A stretch of DNA of 22,062 nucleotides from a virus. The notes under the pieces were generated by a model. That model was not told where the DNA came from, ran no database searches, and worked only from the letters and a program-made list of their open reading frames with translations. A program made the translations under genes and the position numbers. Where the stretch lies: positions 1 through 22,062 of IMG/VR virus record IMGVR_UViG_3300028829_004855. One strand, given 5' to 3'. This document shows positions 6,179 through 14,958 of this stretch, one piece after another; the first letter of the stretch is position 1, and each line of letters begins with the position of its first letter.

Positions 6179-7458
6179 TACATTGTATATTTAATATTTG
6201 TAATAAAGTCATTAGAGTTTTTAAAGTATGGAAAAGTATCGTCAAATTTTTCTTTTCTAATCTTATCTAACTTATCTGTTATATCTTTACACTTAGCCAT
6301 CTCTTCATACTTAAAATCTTTACTAATACTTCTTTTATAGACTGTATCTAGTTTATTCATTATATCTTCGATAACATAAGAACTAACTCCGGTTTTTTGC
6401 AATTCAGATTTAAAGCCTCTTAATCTCTCTGCAAATTTAACTTTAAACCGGTCTGGTAAAAATACAGTATCGTAATAAGTAGGATAATCGATAGGGCTAA
6501 AGAATAAAGTTCTAGCTCCAATAAATGCCTCTTTATCTATAAAATCTCTTTCTATAAAATCTAAAACCATGTCAAATAAATGAAGATAATTTAAAGTACC
6601 GTATGTAATTGCGTATGCATAATCTGTGTGTTTTACATTTGAATTTTTATAATCAATAACATTTTGATAAAAAAGTTTATCATCATATCCTTTCCTTACA
6701 TATTCACCAATCTTACCTACTCCGTCAATACTAATATATAACTCTAAGTTAGGAAATTTTCCCCAGTATTCAAAGATATGTTTACCCTTAAATGACATGT
6801 TTGAAAAATTAGTAGAGTATCTTATATTTACATCTGTTCTTCCTAACTCTATAAGCCTATCTAGTATTTGATAATGTTCTGGCATCATTAATGGTTCACC
6901 TCCTGCAAAATAAATTTCATCTACACAGTCATAATGTGGTTCTAACATATCCATAAAAGATGCTTTGTCATTTATATTAATTAAAGCCTTTTCTGGGTTC
7001 TGTCCTAACGCTTTTGCATCAGAATACCAAGAAGAGCTTAAACCTAAACCACAACTCCTACATTTAAAATTACAAAAATTAGAAATACGTATATCCCATA
7101 AGTGTAAATTCATTATTTTGAGATTACCGTCACTGTCAGTACTGTCTATATAATCTATTTTATCCCAGTGTTCTTTATTTATTCTCTGTCGATAAGATTT
7201 GTCTCCAGTTTCTTCTAGATGATAACATCTTCTACATGAACTTATTTTTTCATCATTTAACATACCTACTCTTGTACGTTTCATTGTATCATTATTCCAA
7301 ACTTCTTTTAATGTCTGATCATTTATGTTCCCTACAGGTTCATTAGAATTCCATATACAACAAGGGTATGTTTTACCATCAGGCCATGTATGGATTGATA
7401 ACCAGGGTGCTAGACAAAAAGTCTTAGACTCTTTTAATATGTTTTTATCAAACTCCAT
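6178..7458 (-). CDS. Radical SAM protein A1 with N-terminal Twitch domain
   Basis: The 426-aa protein starts with a half-SPASM (Twitch) cysteine set: Cys15 in FCLAPW, Cys33/Cys34 in PCC, and Cys75/Cys78 in SCRRCYHLEE. The radical SAM core follows, with CNFKCRSC (Cys129, 133, 136) binding the SAM-cleaving [4Fe-4S] cluster and AGGEPL (185-190) contacting SAM. SISIDGVGKIGEYVRKG marks a later barrel strand seen in all family-A paralogues here. Known: SPASM/Twitch enzymes use auxiliary clusters, mainly to modify peptides or sugars; the substrate here is unknown. The gene overlaps A2 by 11 nt and is coupled to the SGNH gene by TAATG. The family call is certain; the function is open. Confidence 0.9.
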   Translation of the reverse strand: MEFDKNILKESKTFCLAPWLSIHTWPDGKTYPCCIWNSNEPVGNINDQTLKEVWNNDTMKRTRVGMLNDEKISSCRRCYHLEETGDKSYRQRINKEHWDKIDYIDSTDSDGNLKIMNLHLWDIRISNFCNFKCRSCGLGLSSSWYSDAKALGQNPEKALININDKASFMDMLEPHYDCVDEIYFAGGEPLMMPEHYQILDRLIELGRTDVNIRYSTNFSNMSFKGKHIFEYWGKFPNLELYISIDGVGKIGEYVRKGYDDKLFYQNVIDYKNSNVKHTDYAYAITYGTLNYLHLFDMVLDFIERDFIDKEAFIGARTLFFSPIDYPTYYDTVFLPDRFKVKFAERLRGFKSELQKTGVSSYVIEDIMNKLDTVYKRSISKDFKYEEMAKCKDITDKLDKIRKEKFDDTFPYFKNSNDFITNIKYTM

Positions 7459-8467
7459 GTAGACTGTGTATTATTCTTTTATCGTTGTATGAATCTAGTA
7501 CTTTTATTTCATTCACTAGTTCCTTATAATTAGGATGTGCTTTATCCCATACTGCTTTTTTTATAAACTCTTCCTCTGATAGTACTCCCCAGTTTAATAT
7601 CTTATAATACTGTATGCTAATATCCCTTTGGTTCTTAAATATACTGTTCATAAGTTTATAGAAAGGAACTATTTCTTTATAATTATCATTTTGAATAACA
7701 AATGACAGTATAATATTTTTAACTTGAGTTAAAGAATCTATAAACTCAAGGTTTTTTATTAGAAGATCCCACTTTCCTCCTTTTCTTACGTTATGATAAG
7801 TATCAGCATTTGCTGCATCTATAGAAATTTCAGCCGATTGTATATAAGGTTGAGCTAGTTTCATTTTTTCCCAGTTACGTTTATTCCATAGCATCCCATT
7901 TGTATGAATATGTATATTTTTCATATTAGGGTATTTTAGTTTATCAAACTTAACTAACCATTCAAATAATGCTTCACTATAAAATGGATCACCATATCCG
8001 GACATAGACATAAATTCTAAAGAATCACCATAAGAATTTTCTACATCTGATAGTATCTCTTTAGATTTTTTTGTAATATATTCATCATTTCTTATAAAAT
8101 CTATTCTACAAGACGGACAAGCTAAGTTACAGGCACTATCAAAAACTACTTTCATTGAATTAGGTAACTTCTGTGCGGTCAGTTCTTCAACTAGTTCATC
8201 TGTTTTAAGTTTTACTGGACCTGATGGTCTGTTATTGTTTACTACATCGTTAAGATGAGGACATTTATCTGTTGAGCAGTATTTAAATGAACCATCTAGC
8301 ATTGACTCTCTAGCTGATTTTGCTTTATCACTATTCCAATTATCATGTAAAGAACCATTTGTCTTAATATCTAGAGACATCCATTCATTACAGCACATAT
8401 GTTGACTATTAACGGTTAGTTCCGTGTAGTTAAAAGGGTTAGTACAAATGTAGTTTTTTAAATCCAT
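7448..8467 (-). CDS. Radical SAM protein A2, divergent Twitch-type
   Basis: At 339 residues this is the shortest intact paralogue. The radical SAM motif CNLACPSC (Cys113, 117, 120) is intact. The SAM-contact motif is SGYGDPF (156-162) rather than GGEP, with Asp in place of Glu. The N-terminal cysteines are kept (Cys8, Cys25/Cys26, Cys64, Cys69) but the usual CxxPW becomes CTNPFNY, and the last pair is CSTDKC (CxxxxC) rather than CxxC. The C-terminal region after the barrel is short. SAEISIDAANADTYHNVRKGGKWDLLIKNL aligns with the corresponding segment of the other paralogues (stretch near 215-245). It directly abuts A3 (stop at 8468, ATG at 8467). The changes suggest a different substrate or auxiliary-cluster geometry, not inactivity. 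Confidence 0.88.
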   Translation of the reverse strand: MDLKNYICTNPFNYTELTVNSQHMCCNEWMSLDIKTNGSLHDNWNSDKAKSARESMLDGSFKYCSTDKCPHLNDVVNNNRPSGPVKLKTDELVEELTAQKLPNSMKVVFDSACNLACPSCRIDFIRNDEYITKKSKEILSDVENSYGDSLEFMSMSGYGDPFYSEALFEWLVKFDKLKYPNMKNIHIHTNGMLWNKRNWEKMKLAQPYIQSAEISIDAANADTYHNVRKGGKWDLLIKNLEFIDSLTQVKNIILSFVIQNDNYKEIVPFYKLMNSIFKNQRDISIQYYKILNWGVLSEEEFIKKAVWDKAHPNYKELVNEIKVLDSYNDKRIIHSLHGV

Positions 8468-9667
8468 TTAAAAATAATTTTTCCATTCTGGTAAGTAGTC
8501 AATTATGTTTACTTTTCTACCTCTATCCATAAGTCTGATAAAACTATAAAATCTATTCACATCTTTTTCTGTATGTTCTCTGAATAGCTCTATTTTAAGT
8601 CTTTGAATCTCATCTTCTCTCATATGTTCAATATTTTTTAAAATATATTCTTTCATTTTCTCAGGAATTAAACTTACGTGTAGGTGGTCTGGGTAGTGTA
8701 CATAATTGTGAGAGATTTGAATATCATTATCTAAAGTCCATTTTTTAAAATTGTCCATATTAAATACATTTAACGAACTAACAGTTTGACAAACCTCTAG
8801 TTTAAAAATATCTCTATATTCTAAAATTTTATAAAAATATTTCATAATTACTTCCCAATTAGACGGGTACCTTACGTAATGGTTTCTCTCTTCTAAATCA
8901 TCGATTGAAAGCTGTAATCGAACTCTTCTAAATTTTTTCCATAGTTCTATAAAATGATCTGGCATCTGTGTACAATTAAGACTATAGTGTAAATCTATAT
9001 TCTTACAGCTACCGTCATCAATAAATTTCTGTAAAAAATAACCATGTTCTTTAATCATGGTAGGTTCTCCACCGTTAATCCATACTTCTTGTAAGTCTTT
9101 GCATTTCAAATATAATTCATCGTAAAAATTATAATCTCTAAACCATTCAGTTTTTATCTCATTTTTAAAATAATCTTTTTCAAACTCAGTACCTTTAAGA
9201 AATCCTATATCTTGATGCCACCTATTTGAAGAAAAAGGGTTACAGGTAGTACATTTCAAATTACATACTGTCCCAAGTCTTAATTCAATATAATTATAAT
9301 TTACTTCTTTCAAACTACCATCAGGGTTTGTGTTTGGAAAACACTGTTCTATAAATTTTTCGTACAGTTTATTAGATTCTATTCTTTTTGATTCTACTCC
9401 ACCGTCTTCATACTTAAAACATTTTTGACACACTGCTGGTTTTTGTCCGTTTAACATTTGTTTTCGAACTTCTTTAAATTTTTTAGAATTAGCTATTGAT
9501 TCTAAACTATCTTTAGAGAGAAATAAGTGAGCTCTATCATCATTATCTTGTGCTGCTGTTGATACTCCATCTTTCATATCAGTAACACAGCACGGAGTAA
9601 CTGTACCAATCGGATGAGTTGCTAGGTGTATCCAAGGAAGTACACAGAAGGACTTATCTTTATTCAT
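8468..9667 (-). CDS. Radical SAM protein A3 with N-terminal Twitch domain
   Basis: The 399-aa product has Twitch cysteines Cys8 (FCVLPWIH), Cys26/Cys27 (PCC) and Cys80/Cys83 (CQKC). The radical SAM motif is CNLKCTTC (Cys135, 139, 142), and NGGEP (198-202) follows. RVRLQLSIDDLEERNHYVRY matches the later barrel strand of A1 and A4. The C-terminus ends DRGRKVNIIDYLPEWKNYF, a variant of the terminal segment shared by the array. It overlaps A4 by 8 nt and adjoins A2. No signal peptide or membrane segment is seen, so it is presumably cytoplasmic. The substrate is not predictable from sequence. Confidence 0.9.
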   Translation of the reverse strand: MNKDKSFCVLPWIHLATHPIGTVTPCCVTDMKDGVSTAAQDNDDRAHLFLSKDSLESIANSKKFKEVRKQMLNGQKPAVCQKCFKYEDGGVESKRIESNKLYEKFIEQCFPNTNPDGSLKEVNYNYIELRLGTVCNLKCTTCNPFSSNRWHQDIGFLKGTEFEKDYFKNEIKTEWFRDYNFYDELYLKCKDLQEVWINGGEPTMIKEHGYFLQKFIDDGSCKNIDLHYSLNCTQMPDHFIELWKKFRRVRLQLSIDDLEERNHYVRYPSNWEVIMKYFYKILEYRDIFKLEVCQTVSSLNVFNMDNFKKWTLDNDIQISHNYVHYPDHLHVSLIPEKMKEYILKNIEHMREDEIQRLKIELFREHTEKDVNRFYSFIRLMDRGRKVNIIDYLPEWKNYF

Positions 9668-10934
9668 TAGTTATTGATTTATATATTTTTTCTACTTCTT
9701 CTTTTAACTCTATATCAATAGCTGTTAGAGTATTCCAAAAAGATGTGTTTCTTTTTCTATCATATAGAAAATGTTCTTCAAAAAGTGATGGAATAGCAGA
9801 TTCATGTATTATACCGGTATTTACATACTTTACTAGGCCTTCTAGTTCTAATTTATACTTTTCATCTACGTCTTTGTAAAGTTCTGGTAATTTGTTTTTG
9901 AGACTATCTGGTAAAAATCTTGGGTTTAAGAATAGAGGTTCGTAAACTTTTGCAAACCATATAAAAACTTTTTTATCGTCAGTATTCCCTTCATTAATAA
10001 ACTGTATAAATTTAGGTATTTGAAGTAAACACATCCAGTTTACTGCCATGGATACAGACATTAGTATTTTTTCTTCTCTCCATAGTTCTCTGAACTTATA
10101 GAAATTATATTTAACCTCTTCCCATTTAGCATTCGATCTAACGTATTCAAATGCTTCTTCTATTCCGTCGATACTTAGAGAAAAAGAAACTTTTTTAAAG
10201 TTCGCTATTAGTTTATTAATGAACTCTTCATCATAGAATGTACAGTTAGTAACTATACTTAAATTTACATTTTTAGACCAGCCTTTTTTTATAAACCTAT
10301 TAATTAAGTCGTACCAAGCCTTACTATAAAGTGGTTCCCCACCTAAGCAGTTAAATTTCCTAACATATGGACCCCATTCCTCTATATTCTCAATAAAGTA
10401 GCTTCCCTGACTAGATAACTGTTTATGTGGTAAAGTTGGTATATAATTTTTTCTAACGCTTATTAAATTTTCTTCGTCCGTATAAGTTAGTACCTCTTTA
10501 TGCCAAGTTGAACTCAAGTGAGGAGAACAAATTCTACATTTTAAATTACAAGAATTATTTAATATTAACTGAAAGTCTATTGGGTGTTCTACTTCTTCTA
10601 GTATCGTAGTATGAATGTCCATTTCAGGTAGTTCATCATAGTACCTTTGACGTGAACTAACCATTCCTATTTCTTCATCATCCCAGCATGTAGAACATTC
10701 TTTAGGTCTTTCTCCATCAATAAATTTTTGACGAAGCTTCTTCATATAATCGCTATTGTAAATTTCTTTAACACTAGATTTTTGCATATAGTAGGGATTA
10801 CCGTCTGCGTCTTTTATATTATCTTTAAATATACAACACGGTCTTACTTTACCGTCTGCATCATTTGATAAATGATACCAGGGGTACAGACAAAGGTTTT
10901 TCATATCTGCTATATTAAACTGCTGTTCCACCAA
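9660..10934 (-). CDS. Radical SAM protein A4 with N-terminal Twitch domain
   Basis: The 424-aa protein carries Twitch cysteines Cys15 (LCLYPW), Cys33/Cys34 (RPCC) and Cys80/Cys83 (CSTC), the radical SAM motif CNLKCRIC (Cys129, 133, 136) and LGGEPL (197-202). SFSLSIDGIEEAFEYVRSNAKW corresponds to the conserved later strand region. Two starts are possible: ATG at 10934 (used here), which overlaps the A5 C-terminal fragment by 25 nt, or ATG at 10904 (MKNLCLYPW), which would leave a short gap and give an N-terminus more like A3. It overlaps A3 by 8 nt. It is a useful intact reference for judging what A5 has lost. Confidence 0.9.
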   Translation of the reverse strand: MVEQQFNIADMKNLCLYPWYHLSNDADGKVRPCCIFKDNIKDADGNPYYMQKSSVKEIYNSDYMKKLRQKFIDGERPKECSTCWDDEEIGMVSSRQRYYDELPEMDIHTTILEEVEHPIDFQLILNNSCNLKCRICSPHLSSTWHKEVLTYTDEENLISVRKNYIPTLPHKQLSSQGSYFIENIEEWGPYVRKFNCLGGEPLYSKAWYDLINRFIKKGWSKNVNLSIVTNCTFYDEEFINKLIANFKKVSFSLSIDGIEEAFEYVRSNAKWEEVKYNFYKFRELWREEKILMSVSMAVNWMCLLQIPKFIQFINEGNTDDKKVFIWFAKVYEPLFLNPRFLPDSLKNKLPELYKDVDEKYKLELEGLVKYVNTGIIHESAIPSLFEEHFLYDRKRNTSFWNTLTAIDIELKEEVEKIYKSITNE

Positions 10935-11212
10935 TCGTAAACTTTTTTATTATTATCAAGATAAATCTTATTCAATACTCCTTCATTATTTCTCCACTTA
11001 TCAACTTTCGCTAATCTCTCTTTACCTAATTTTAATCCTTCTTGCCAATCCGGGTATTGTTCGGAGAATACCTGTCTATTTTTTAGGTCTTCAAGACATG
11101 TTATCCAGTAATCATATTTAGGATTGGCTTCTACTTTAGGTTTTATATAATCTAATATGTCATCTATAACTTCATTGTATAGATCTCTGGGTAATACTTG
11201 AGGGCACATCAT
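10910..11212 (-). pseudogene. C-terminal fragment of broken radical SAM protein A5
   Basis: This 100-aa frame has no radical SAM cluster but its content matches the C-terminal segment of the array. CPQVLPRDLYNEVIDDIL parallels NPRFLPDSLKNKLPEL in A4 and LPDRFKVKFAERL in A1, and ERLAKVDKWRNNEGVLNK resembles the terminal RFVDEYDNRRNTNFLG of B2. The frame is open back to 11248 and would add TIKTTFAFDSSI before the ATG, which fits the strand preceding this segment in A4 (VFIWFAKVYEP). It starts 29 nt after the stop of the N-terminal part in another frame. It is best read as the tail of a split gene. It may still be translated by coupling, and whether it complements the N-terminal part is unknown. 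Confidence 0.65.
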
Positions 11213-11241
11213 TATGCTGCTATCAAAAGCAAAAGTAGTTT

Positions 11242-12150
11242 TTATTGTTTATTAAGAAATAAAAAGTCTTTAAAATTAGCAATCCAACTATCCCATTTAA
11301 TCCCGTGTCTTACATATTCAACTATTTCACCTGTTCCGTCTATCGAAGCACACATCTGTACCATTTTAAAGTGTGGTAACATATCTTTTAGGTTCCAATG
11401 CTTATATTTTGATCTAGAAAAATTACTATTATACCTTATCCAAACGTTTTTAGCTAAATCATTATCTATTAAGTACTGCATAACCTCCCAATGTATTTCC
11501 CACATTAAAGGCTCTCCTCCTACCCAGTAAATTTCTTCTATTGTACCGTTTTTAACTGCTTCCCATAATTCTTTTTCAGCTACATCTCTTTGAAAGTTTT
11601 CTATAGCCGGTTTATTTTCTTTTCTAGCCCAAAAATCAGTATTTTCTTCTTGATCGTAATCTCCCATCGCTCTTCTTTCTGCTTCCCAAGAAGAAGATAG
11701 TTGATCCCCACACATTCTACATTTAAAGTTACAAAGATTTTTAATTCTATAATCAAATGATATAGGTTTCATATCAGTATGACCATCGTCTCTAGTCTTC
11801 TCAAACGCTTCATCTATCTTATTTGGAAATAGTGTCTTGTTGAAGTAATCTCTATAGATAGAGACATTAAGTAACTGGTCGTTACATACTTGACACTGGG
11901 GTATCTTTTTACCGGCCATAAGATCTCTTCGAATACCTTTCATATATTCAGAGTTCCAATGATCTTTTAATGTTCCTGGATTATAAGATGAGTCTTTGTC
12001 GGCTTTATCTGAGTCTAGGTACTGTGTAGCCCATTCTGCTTTTTCTCTAGAGGCACAGCACATCCTTCTTTCACTTTGAGGTGAAAGGTAAGTATGAGAC
12101 CAAGGTGCCATACAAAAAGTCTTATTTCCATCGGAGGGTTTTACCTTCAT
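11242..12150 (-). pseudogene. Radical SAM protein A5, N-terminal part (Twitch plus most of barrel), truncated
   Basis: The 302-aa frame has Cys13 (FCMAPWSH), the MCC pair near residue 31, CQVC near 87-90, the radical SAM motif CNFKCRMC and VGGEPLM, so the catalytic motifs are intact. It continues to CASIDGTGEIVEYVRHG and stops at ANFKDFLFLNKQ, where intact paralogues run 100-190 residues further. The continuation lies 29 nt on in another frame but lacks an estimated 35-45 residues that in A4 hold one barrel strand and helix. A deletion with a frameshift is the simplest reading; assembly error is the alternative. It overlaps the SDR-like gene by 29 nt, the largest overlap in the cassette. Confidence 0.7.
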
Positions 12151-12706
12151 GTTCTATTATTTTACTGTCTTCATGGTTAAAATCATAATTCAATAGCTCA
12201 TAACTATCAATATCTTTCAAAAAGTTTATAAGAAGATTAGCTGCTGATTTTCTGTTACCGGTATCATCAATATGTCCTGGATGTATGTTATAAAATTTAA
12301 CTTCAGGGTATTGACTTTTAAAAAATCTATAGTAATAATCTTCATTAAAAGTTTTCTGAGCTCTATAAAAGTAATTTTCATCTAAATAACTTAAAGAAGT
12401 TGTAAGGTTGATAAAATACTTAGGCGCTCTATTTAAACATTTTACCAGGTAGGAATGTCCTATTGTTATACTTACTCCTTCTGTGTTAAACGTTCCTTCT
12501 TCTACATTTACACCTTGGTATTTACTGGCGTTTGCTATAATTAAGTCAAATTTTTTATTATTACAAAAATCTTTAATATTTTCTTTATTATTACAATAGT
12601 CTAGATTTAATTGGCTTTTACTAGCAAAATAAAAATTAAAAGTTGAACTAACTTTCTTTACTTCTTTTATAAATTTACCTTCTCCACCAGTTACAAGAAT
12701 ATCCAT
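12122..12706 (-). CDS. Short-chain dehydrogenase/epimerase-like (SDR) protein
   Basis: The 194-aa protein has SDR landmarks: an N-terminal nucleotide-binding loop ILVTGGEGKF (3-12), DLIIANAS (54-61) in place of the usual NNAG strand, a Ser-containing strand INLTTSLSY (99-107), and the YxxxK catalytic pair Tyr114/Lys118 (YRAQK). IHPGHIDDTG (141-150) is the post-catalytic PG loop. It is shorter than classical SDRs (about 250 residues) but complete in motifs. Known: SDRs oxidise, reduce or epimerise alcohols with NAD(P), including nucleotide sugars. Next to a 2OG oxygenase and radical SAM genes it may supply or finish an oxidised sugar or side chain; the substrate is unknown. It lies 10 nt after the oxygenase gene. 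Confidence 0.7.
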   Translation of the reverse strand: MDILVTGGEGKFIKEVKKVSSTFNFYFASKSQLNLDYCNNKENIKDFCNNKKFDLIIANASKYQGVNVEEGTFNTEGVSITIGHSYLVKCLNRAPKYFINLTTSLSYLDENYFYRAQKTFNEDYYYRFFKSQYPEVKFYNIHPGHIDDTGNRKSAANLLINFLKDIDSYELLNYDFNHEDSKIIEHEGKTLRWK

Positions 12707-12716
12707 ACCTAAAAGT

Positions 12717-13331
12717 TTAATGATCTATACTAACATTAGCTACTACCACTTTTCTTAAATCCTGATTCTTTACCTCTATACTGTGTAATGTCTCTTCTGT
12801 GTTGAAAAAGAATACTCCTTTGCCCATCTCTGTAGGGCTCTTATGGTAGCATTCTCCATTATACCAAAATTCTGTAGAGTCTTTATTATCTTCAATGTTA
12901 ATTACAAATGATCCCATTATTAACCTATTATCGACATGTTTTACTAATTCAAATCCTTTTTTATCGTAGCATATCATTCCTCCAATACTTGTATATGACT
13001 GTAAAAATTCTTTTAATGTTACGTAATCTCTATAAGGGTACAGTCTATTAAATTGAGCTATAGTTCCACTATTATAGTTAATAAGCTCTACTAAAGAGTC
13101 AATGTTTAAATATTTTTCTAAGAAATCAAAATAACTAGTATCTTGTAAATTATATAAGTTTATAATACCTCTTAATTCGTTCTGTGAAAGTTTACCATTA
13201 ATAGATTCGAATAAATTTGAAGTTAATCCAAAGGTATTAGAATAGTATTCTGCAAAATAATCAGAAAAATCTAAATCAAATATGTAACCGTATCCTGGGA
13301 GATTCTCTTTTATTGGAACATTTATTTTCAT
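12717..13331 (-). CDS. 2OG-Fe(II) oxygenase-like protein
   Basis: The C-terminal half of this 204-aa protein carries the double-stranded beta-helix oxygenase signature. KHVDNRL gives the HxD pair His132/Asp134, after which MGSFVINIEDNKDSTEFWYNG reads as the following strands (139-159). KGVFFFNTEETLHSIEV gives distal His183, and Arg193 (DLRKVVV) is placed to bind 2-oxoglutarate. The first 100 residues are Tyr/Asn/Leu-rich helical sequence with no family I recognise. Known: such enzymes hydroxylate or desaturate protein, sugar or small-molecule substrates using Fe(II), O2 and 2-oxoglutarate. It sits 1 nt after radical SAM B1 and 10 nt before the SDR-like gene, separating the A and B radical SAM groups. 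The metal ligands make the call fairly strong; the substrate is unknown. Confidence 0.72.
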   Translation of the reverse strand: MKINVPIKENLPGYGYIFDLDFSDYFAEYYSNTFGLTSNLFESINGKLSQNELRGIINLYNLQDTSYFDFLEKYLNIDSLVELINYNSGTIAQFNRLYPYRDYVTLKEFLQSYTSIGGMICYDKKGFELVKHVDNRLIMGSFVINIEDNKDSTEFWYNGECYHKSPTEMGKGVFFFNTEETLHSIEVKNQDLRKVVVANVSIDH

Positions 13332-13332
13332 A

Positions 13333-14958
13333 TTACTTTACCTTTTTAACTTGACTTCCTGCATGAGTAGTAGTTTGATCTTTTTTAAGTTGTTCAACCA
13401 AATCAATCATATCGTCTTGCTGCTGATTATCAGGTTCAATATACCCTTCAGATCCTGGGTTAGCCCATTGAGGGTTCAACACCCAGCCTTCATCTTTAGC
13501 TTGTTTAAGTACCCCTTCAACGTATCTGTTTGACTTAGCATCATCTCCATCTATTAATTTAGTCAACGGTACAAGATTAGTTTCAGGTATATCTAAATAC
13601 CAATTTCTTAACATAGGAAAAGCTTCTAGAAAGTCCTTACCTCTTCTTTTATCGTACTGTTGGTAAAAGGATCTAAAATCTCTTACCCTAGATTCTAAAG
13701 AAGATGTAAATTCATGTCCTGTATCTACTTTTTTGATATAGTCTATTAATCTAAGTAAACCATCTCTTTCATAATCCATAAATCCATTTTTACCGTCATT
13801 CCAGTTTTTTTCTAACCAAGCTTCTATATGAGCTGCTCTTTCTAATCTTATATCAGTAGGTAGAGTAACAATAGATTGAAATGAAGGAAAGCGTAAAATG
13901 TTAAAAGATAAGACAGCAGCTTGATTACCATACTTCTTTTTGAGTTTTAACATTTCATCCATAAATTCAGTGATTGAAAATAAACATAAACTGTTAATTG
14001 TCATCATTACGTTTACAGACTTAATATTACCTTCTTCATTTACTCTATACATATTCTTTAACCAAACATCCCATTCTAGTCCATATCTAATATATTCTGC
14101 TTGTAGACCAACTGCTTCATTAGAAGTATATATCGAAAAATCTTTAAAACTATGAGAAGATTCAATTAGAGCATCGAGTAATTGTTTCTTTTGCCCTAAA
14201 TTTGAATTAACTGCAAATGGTACTTTACAATCAGGATTATTTTTCCACCACTCCATAAGTTTCCAGAAGTCTGGTGACATAGAAGGTTCTCCTCCTGTTA
14301 CTCTTAACTCTCTTAAACTAAATTGTAATTCAGCTTCCCACCATTTCCAAAATGCTTCAACATATGGGTTTCCTTCATTCTTTCTTCCAAAAGGCATAGC
14401 ATGAGAACCGTCATGTTGAAATGCTGCTGCACCATCTGATACTAAATTTTGGTATGGTCCATTTACTTTAATATCTTTTTGCCATGTAGTAGAAAAAGAA
14501 GAGTTACAGTATGAACAAGCAAAGTTGCAATTGGCATCAAATGCTATCTCTAACGTTTTAAGATCCACATCCTCAGTATAACCCATTGTCTCTTTCGCAT
14601 CTTTAAGTTCTTCATCTGTATATATGACTGATTTATAAACTCTATCAGAGACTTTATCTTTTCCTAAATCTTCTATCTTCCAGCAGTATTCACATTCCTT
14701 AGGTCTAATACCTTCCATCATCTGCTTACGAACTGCTTTCTTATATTTAGTATTGTGAAGTGCTTTGTAGCTAAACTTTAATTCTTCTAAAGGTATTTTA
14801 TGTGCAGGAGGGTGATGACAAGAAGTTGTTTGTCCATTACCTAACCAAATTGTAGCATTATACCATTTAGCTCCACAGAAAGAAGGAGAAATACTATCTA
14901 TTGCTCTATCTCTATATTCTTGAAACGTTTCGTTCTCTTTTTTTGAAAAAACTCCCAT
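13333..14958 (-). CDS. Radical SAM protein B1 (CHHP-type N-terminal Twitch)
   Basis: At 541 residues this is the largest radical SAM protein here. Cysteines Cys28, Cys47, Cys89 and Cys92 precede the core motif CNFACSYC (Cys144, 148, 151), and TGGEP (221-225) follows. Instead of the PCC pair of family A it has SCHHPPAHKIPLEEL (46-60), shared almost exactly with B2, as is NPYVEAFWKWW (197-207). The insert between the radical SAM cysteines and GGEP is longer than in family A. About 80 extra C-terminal residues after the shared NWYLD region end in a Gln/Asp-rich, then basic tail, absent from B2. Its start shares one base with the LamG-like gene's stop. The single Cys flanked by two His suggests different auxiliary-cluster ligation from family A. 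Confidence 0.9.
   Translation of the reverse strand: MGVFSKKENETFQEYRDRAIDSISPSFCGAKWYNATIWLGNGQTTSCHHPPAHKIPLEELKFSYKALHNTKYKKAVRKQMMEGIRPKECEYCWKIEDLGKDKVSDRVYKSVIYTDEELKDAKETMGYTEDVDLKTLEIAFDANCNFACSYCNSSFSTTWQKDIKVNGPYQNLVSDGAAAFQHDGSHAMPFGRKNEGNPYVEAFWKWWEAELQFSLRELRVTGGEPSMSPDFWKLMEWWKNNPDCKVPFAVNSNLGQKKQLLDALIESSHSFKDFSIYTSNEAVGLQAEYIRYGLEWDVWLKNMYRVNEEGNIKSVNVMMTINSLCLFSITEFMDEMLKLKKKYGNQAAVLSFNILRFPSFQSIVTLPTDIRLERAAHIEAWLEKNWNDGKNGFMDYERDGLLRLIDYIKKVDTGHEFTSSLESRVRDFRSFYQQYDKRRGKDFLEAFPMLRNWYLDIPETNLVPLTKLIDGDDAKSNRYVEGVLKQAKDEGWVLNPQWANPGSEGYIEPDNQQQDDMIDLVEQLKKDQTTTHAGSQVKKVK

Noticed and set aside
10910-11212. Independent small gene of 100 aa
   Set aside because: Its LPRDLYNEVID and KVDKWRNNEG segments align in order with the C-terminal parts of the neighbouring radical SAM proteins, so it was called a fragment. 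An independent origin remains possible but less likely.
11213-11241. Intron or mobile element interrupting radical SAM A5
   Set aside because: Only 29 nt separate the two parts, with no homing endonuclease, inverted repeats or target duplication. Loss of sequence, not insertion, explains the gap better.
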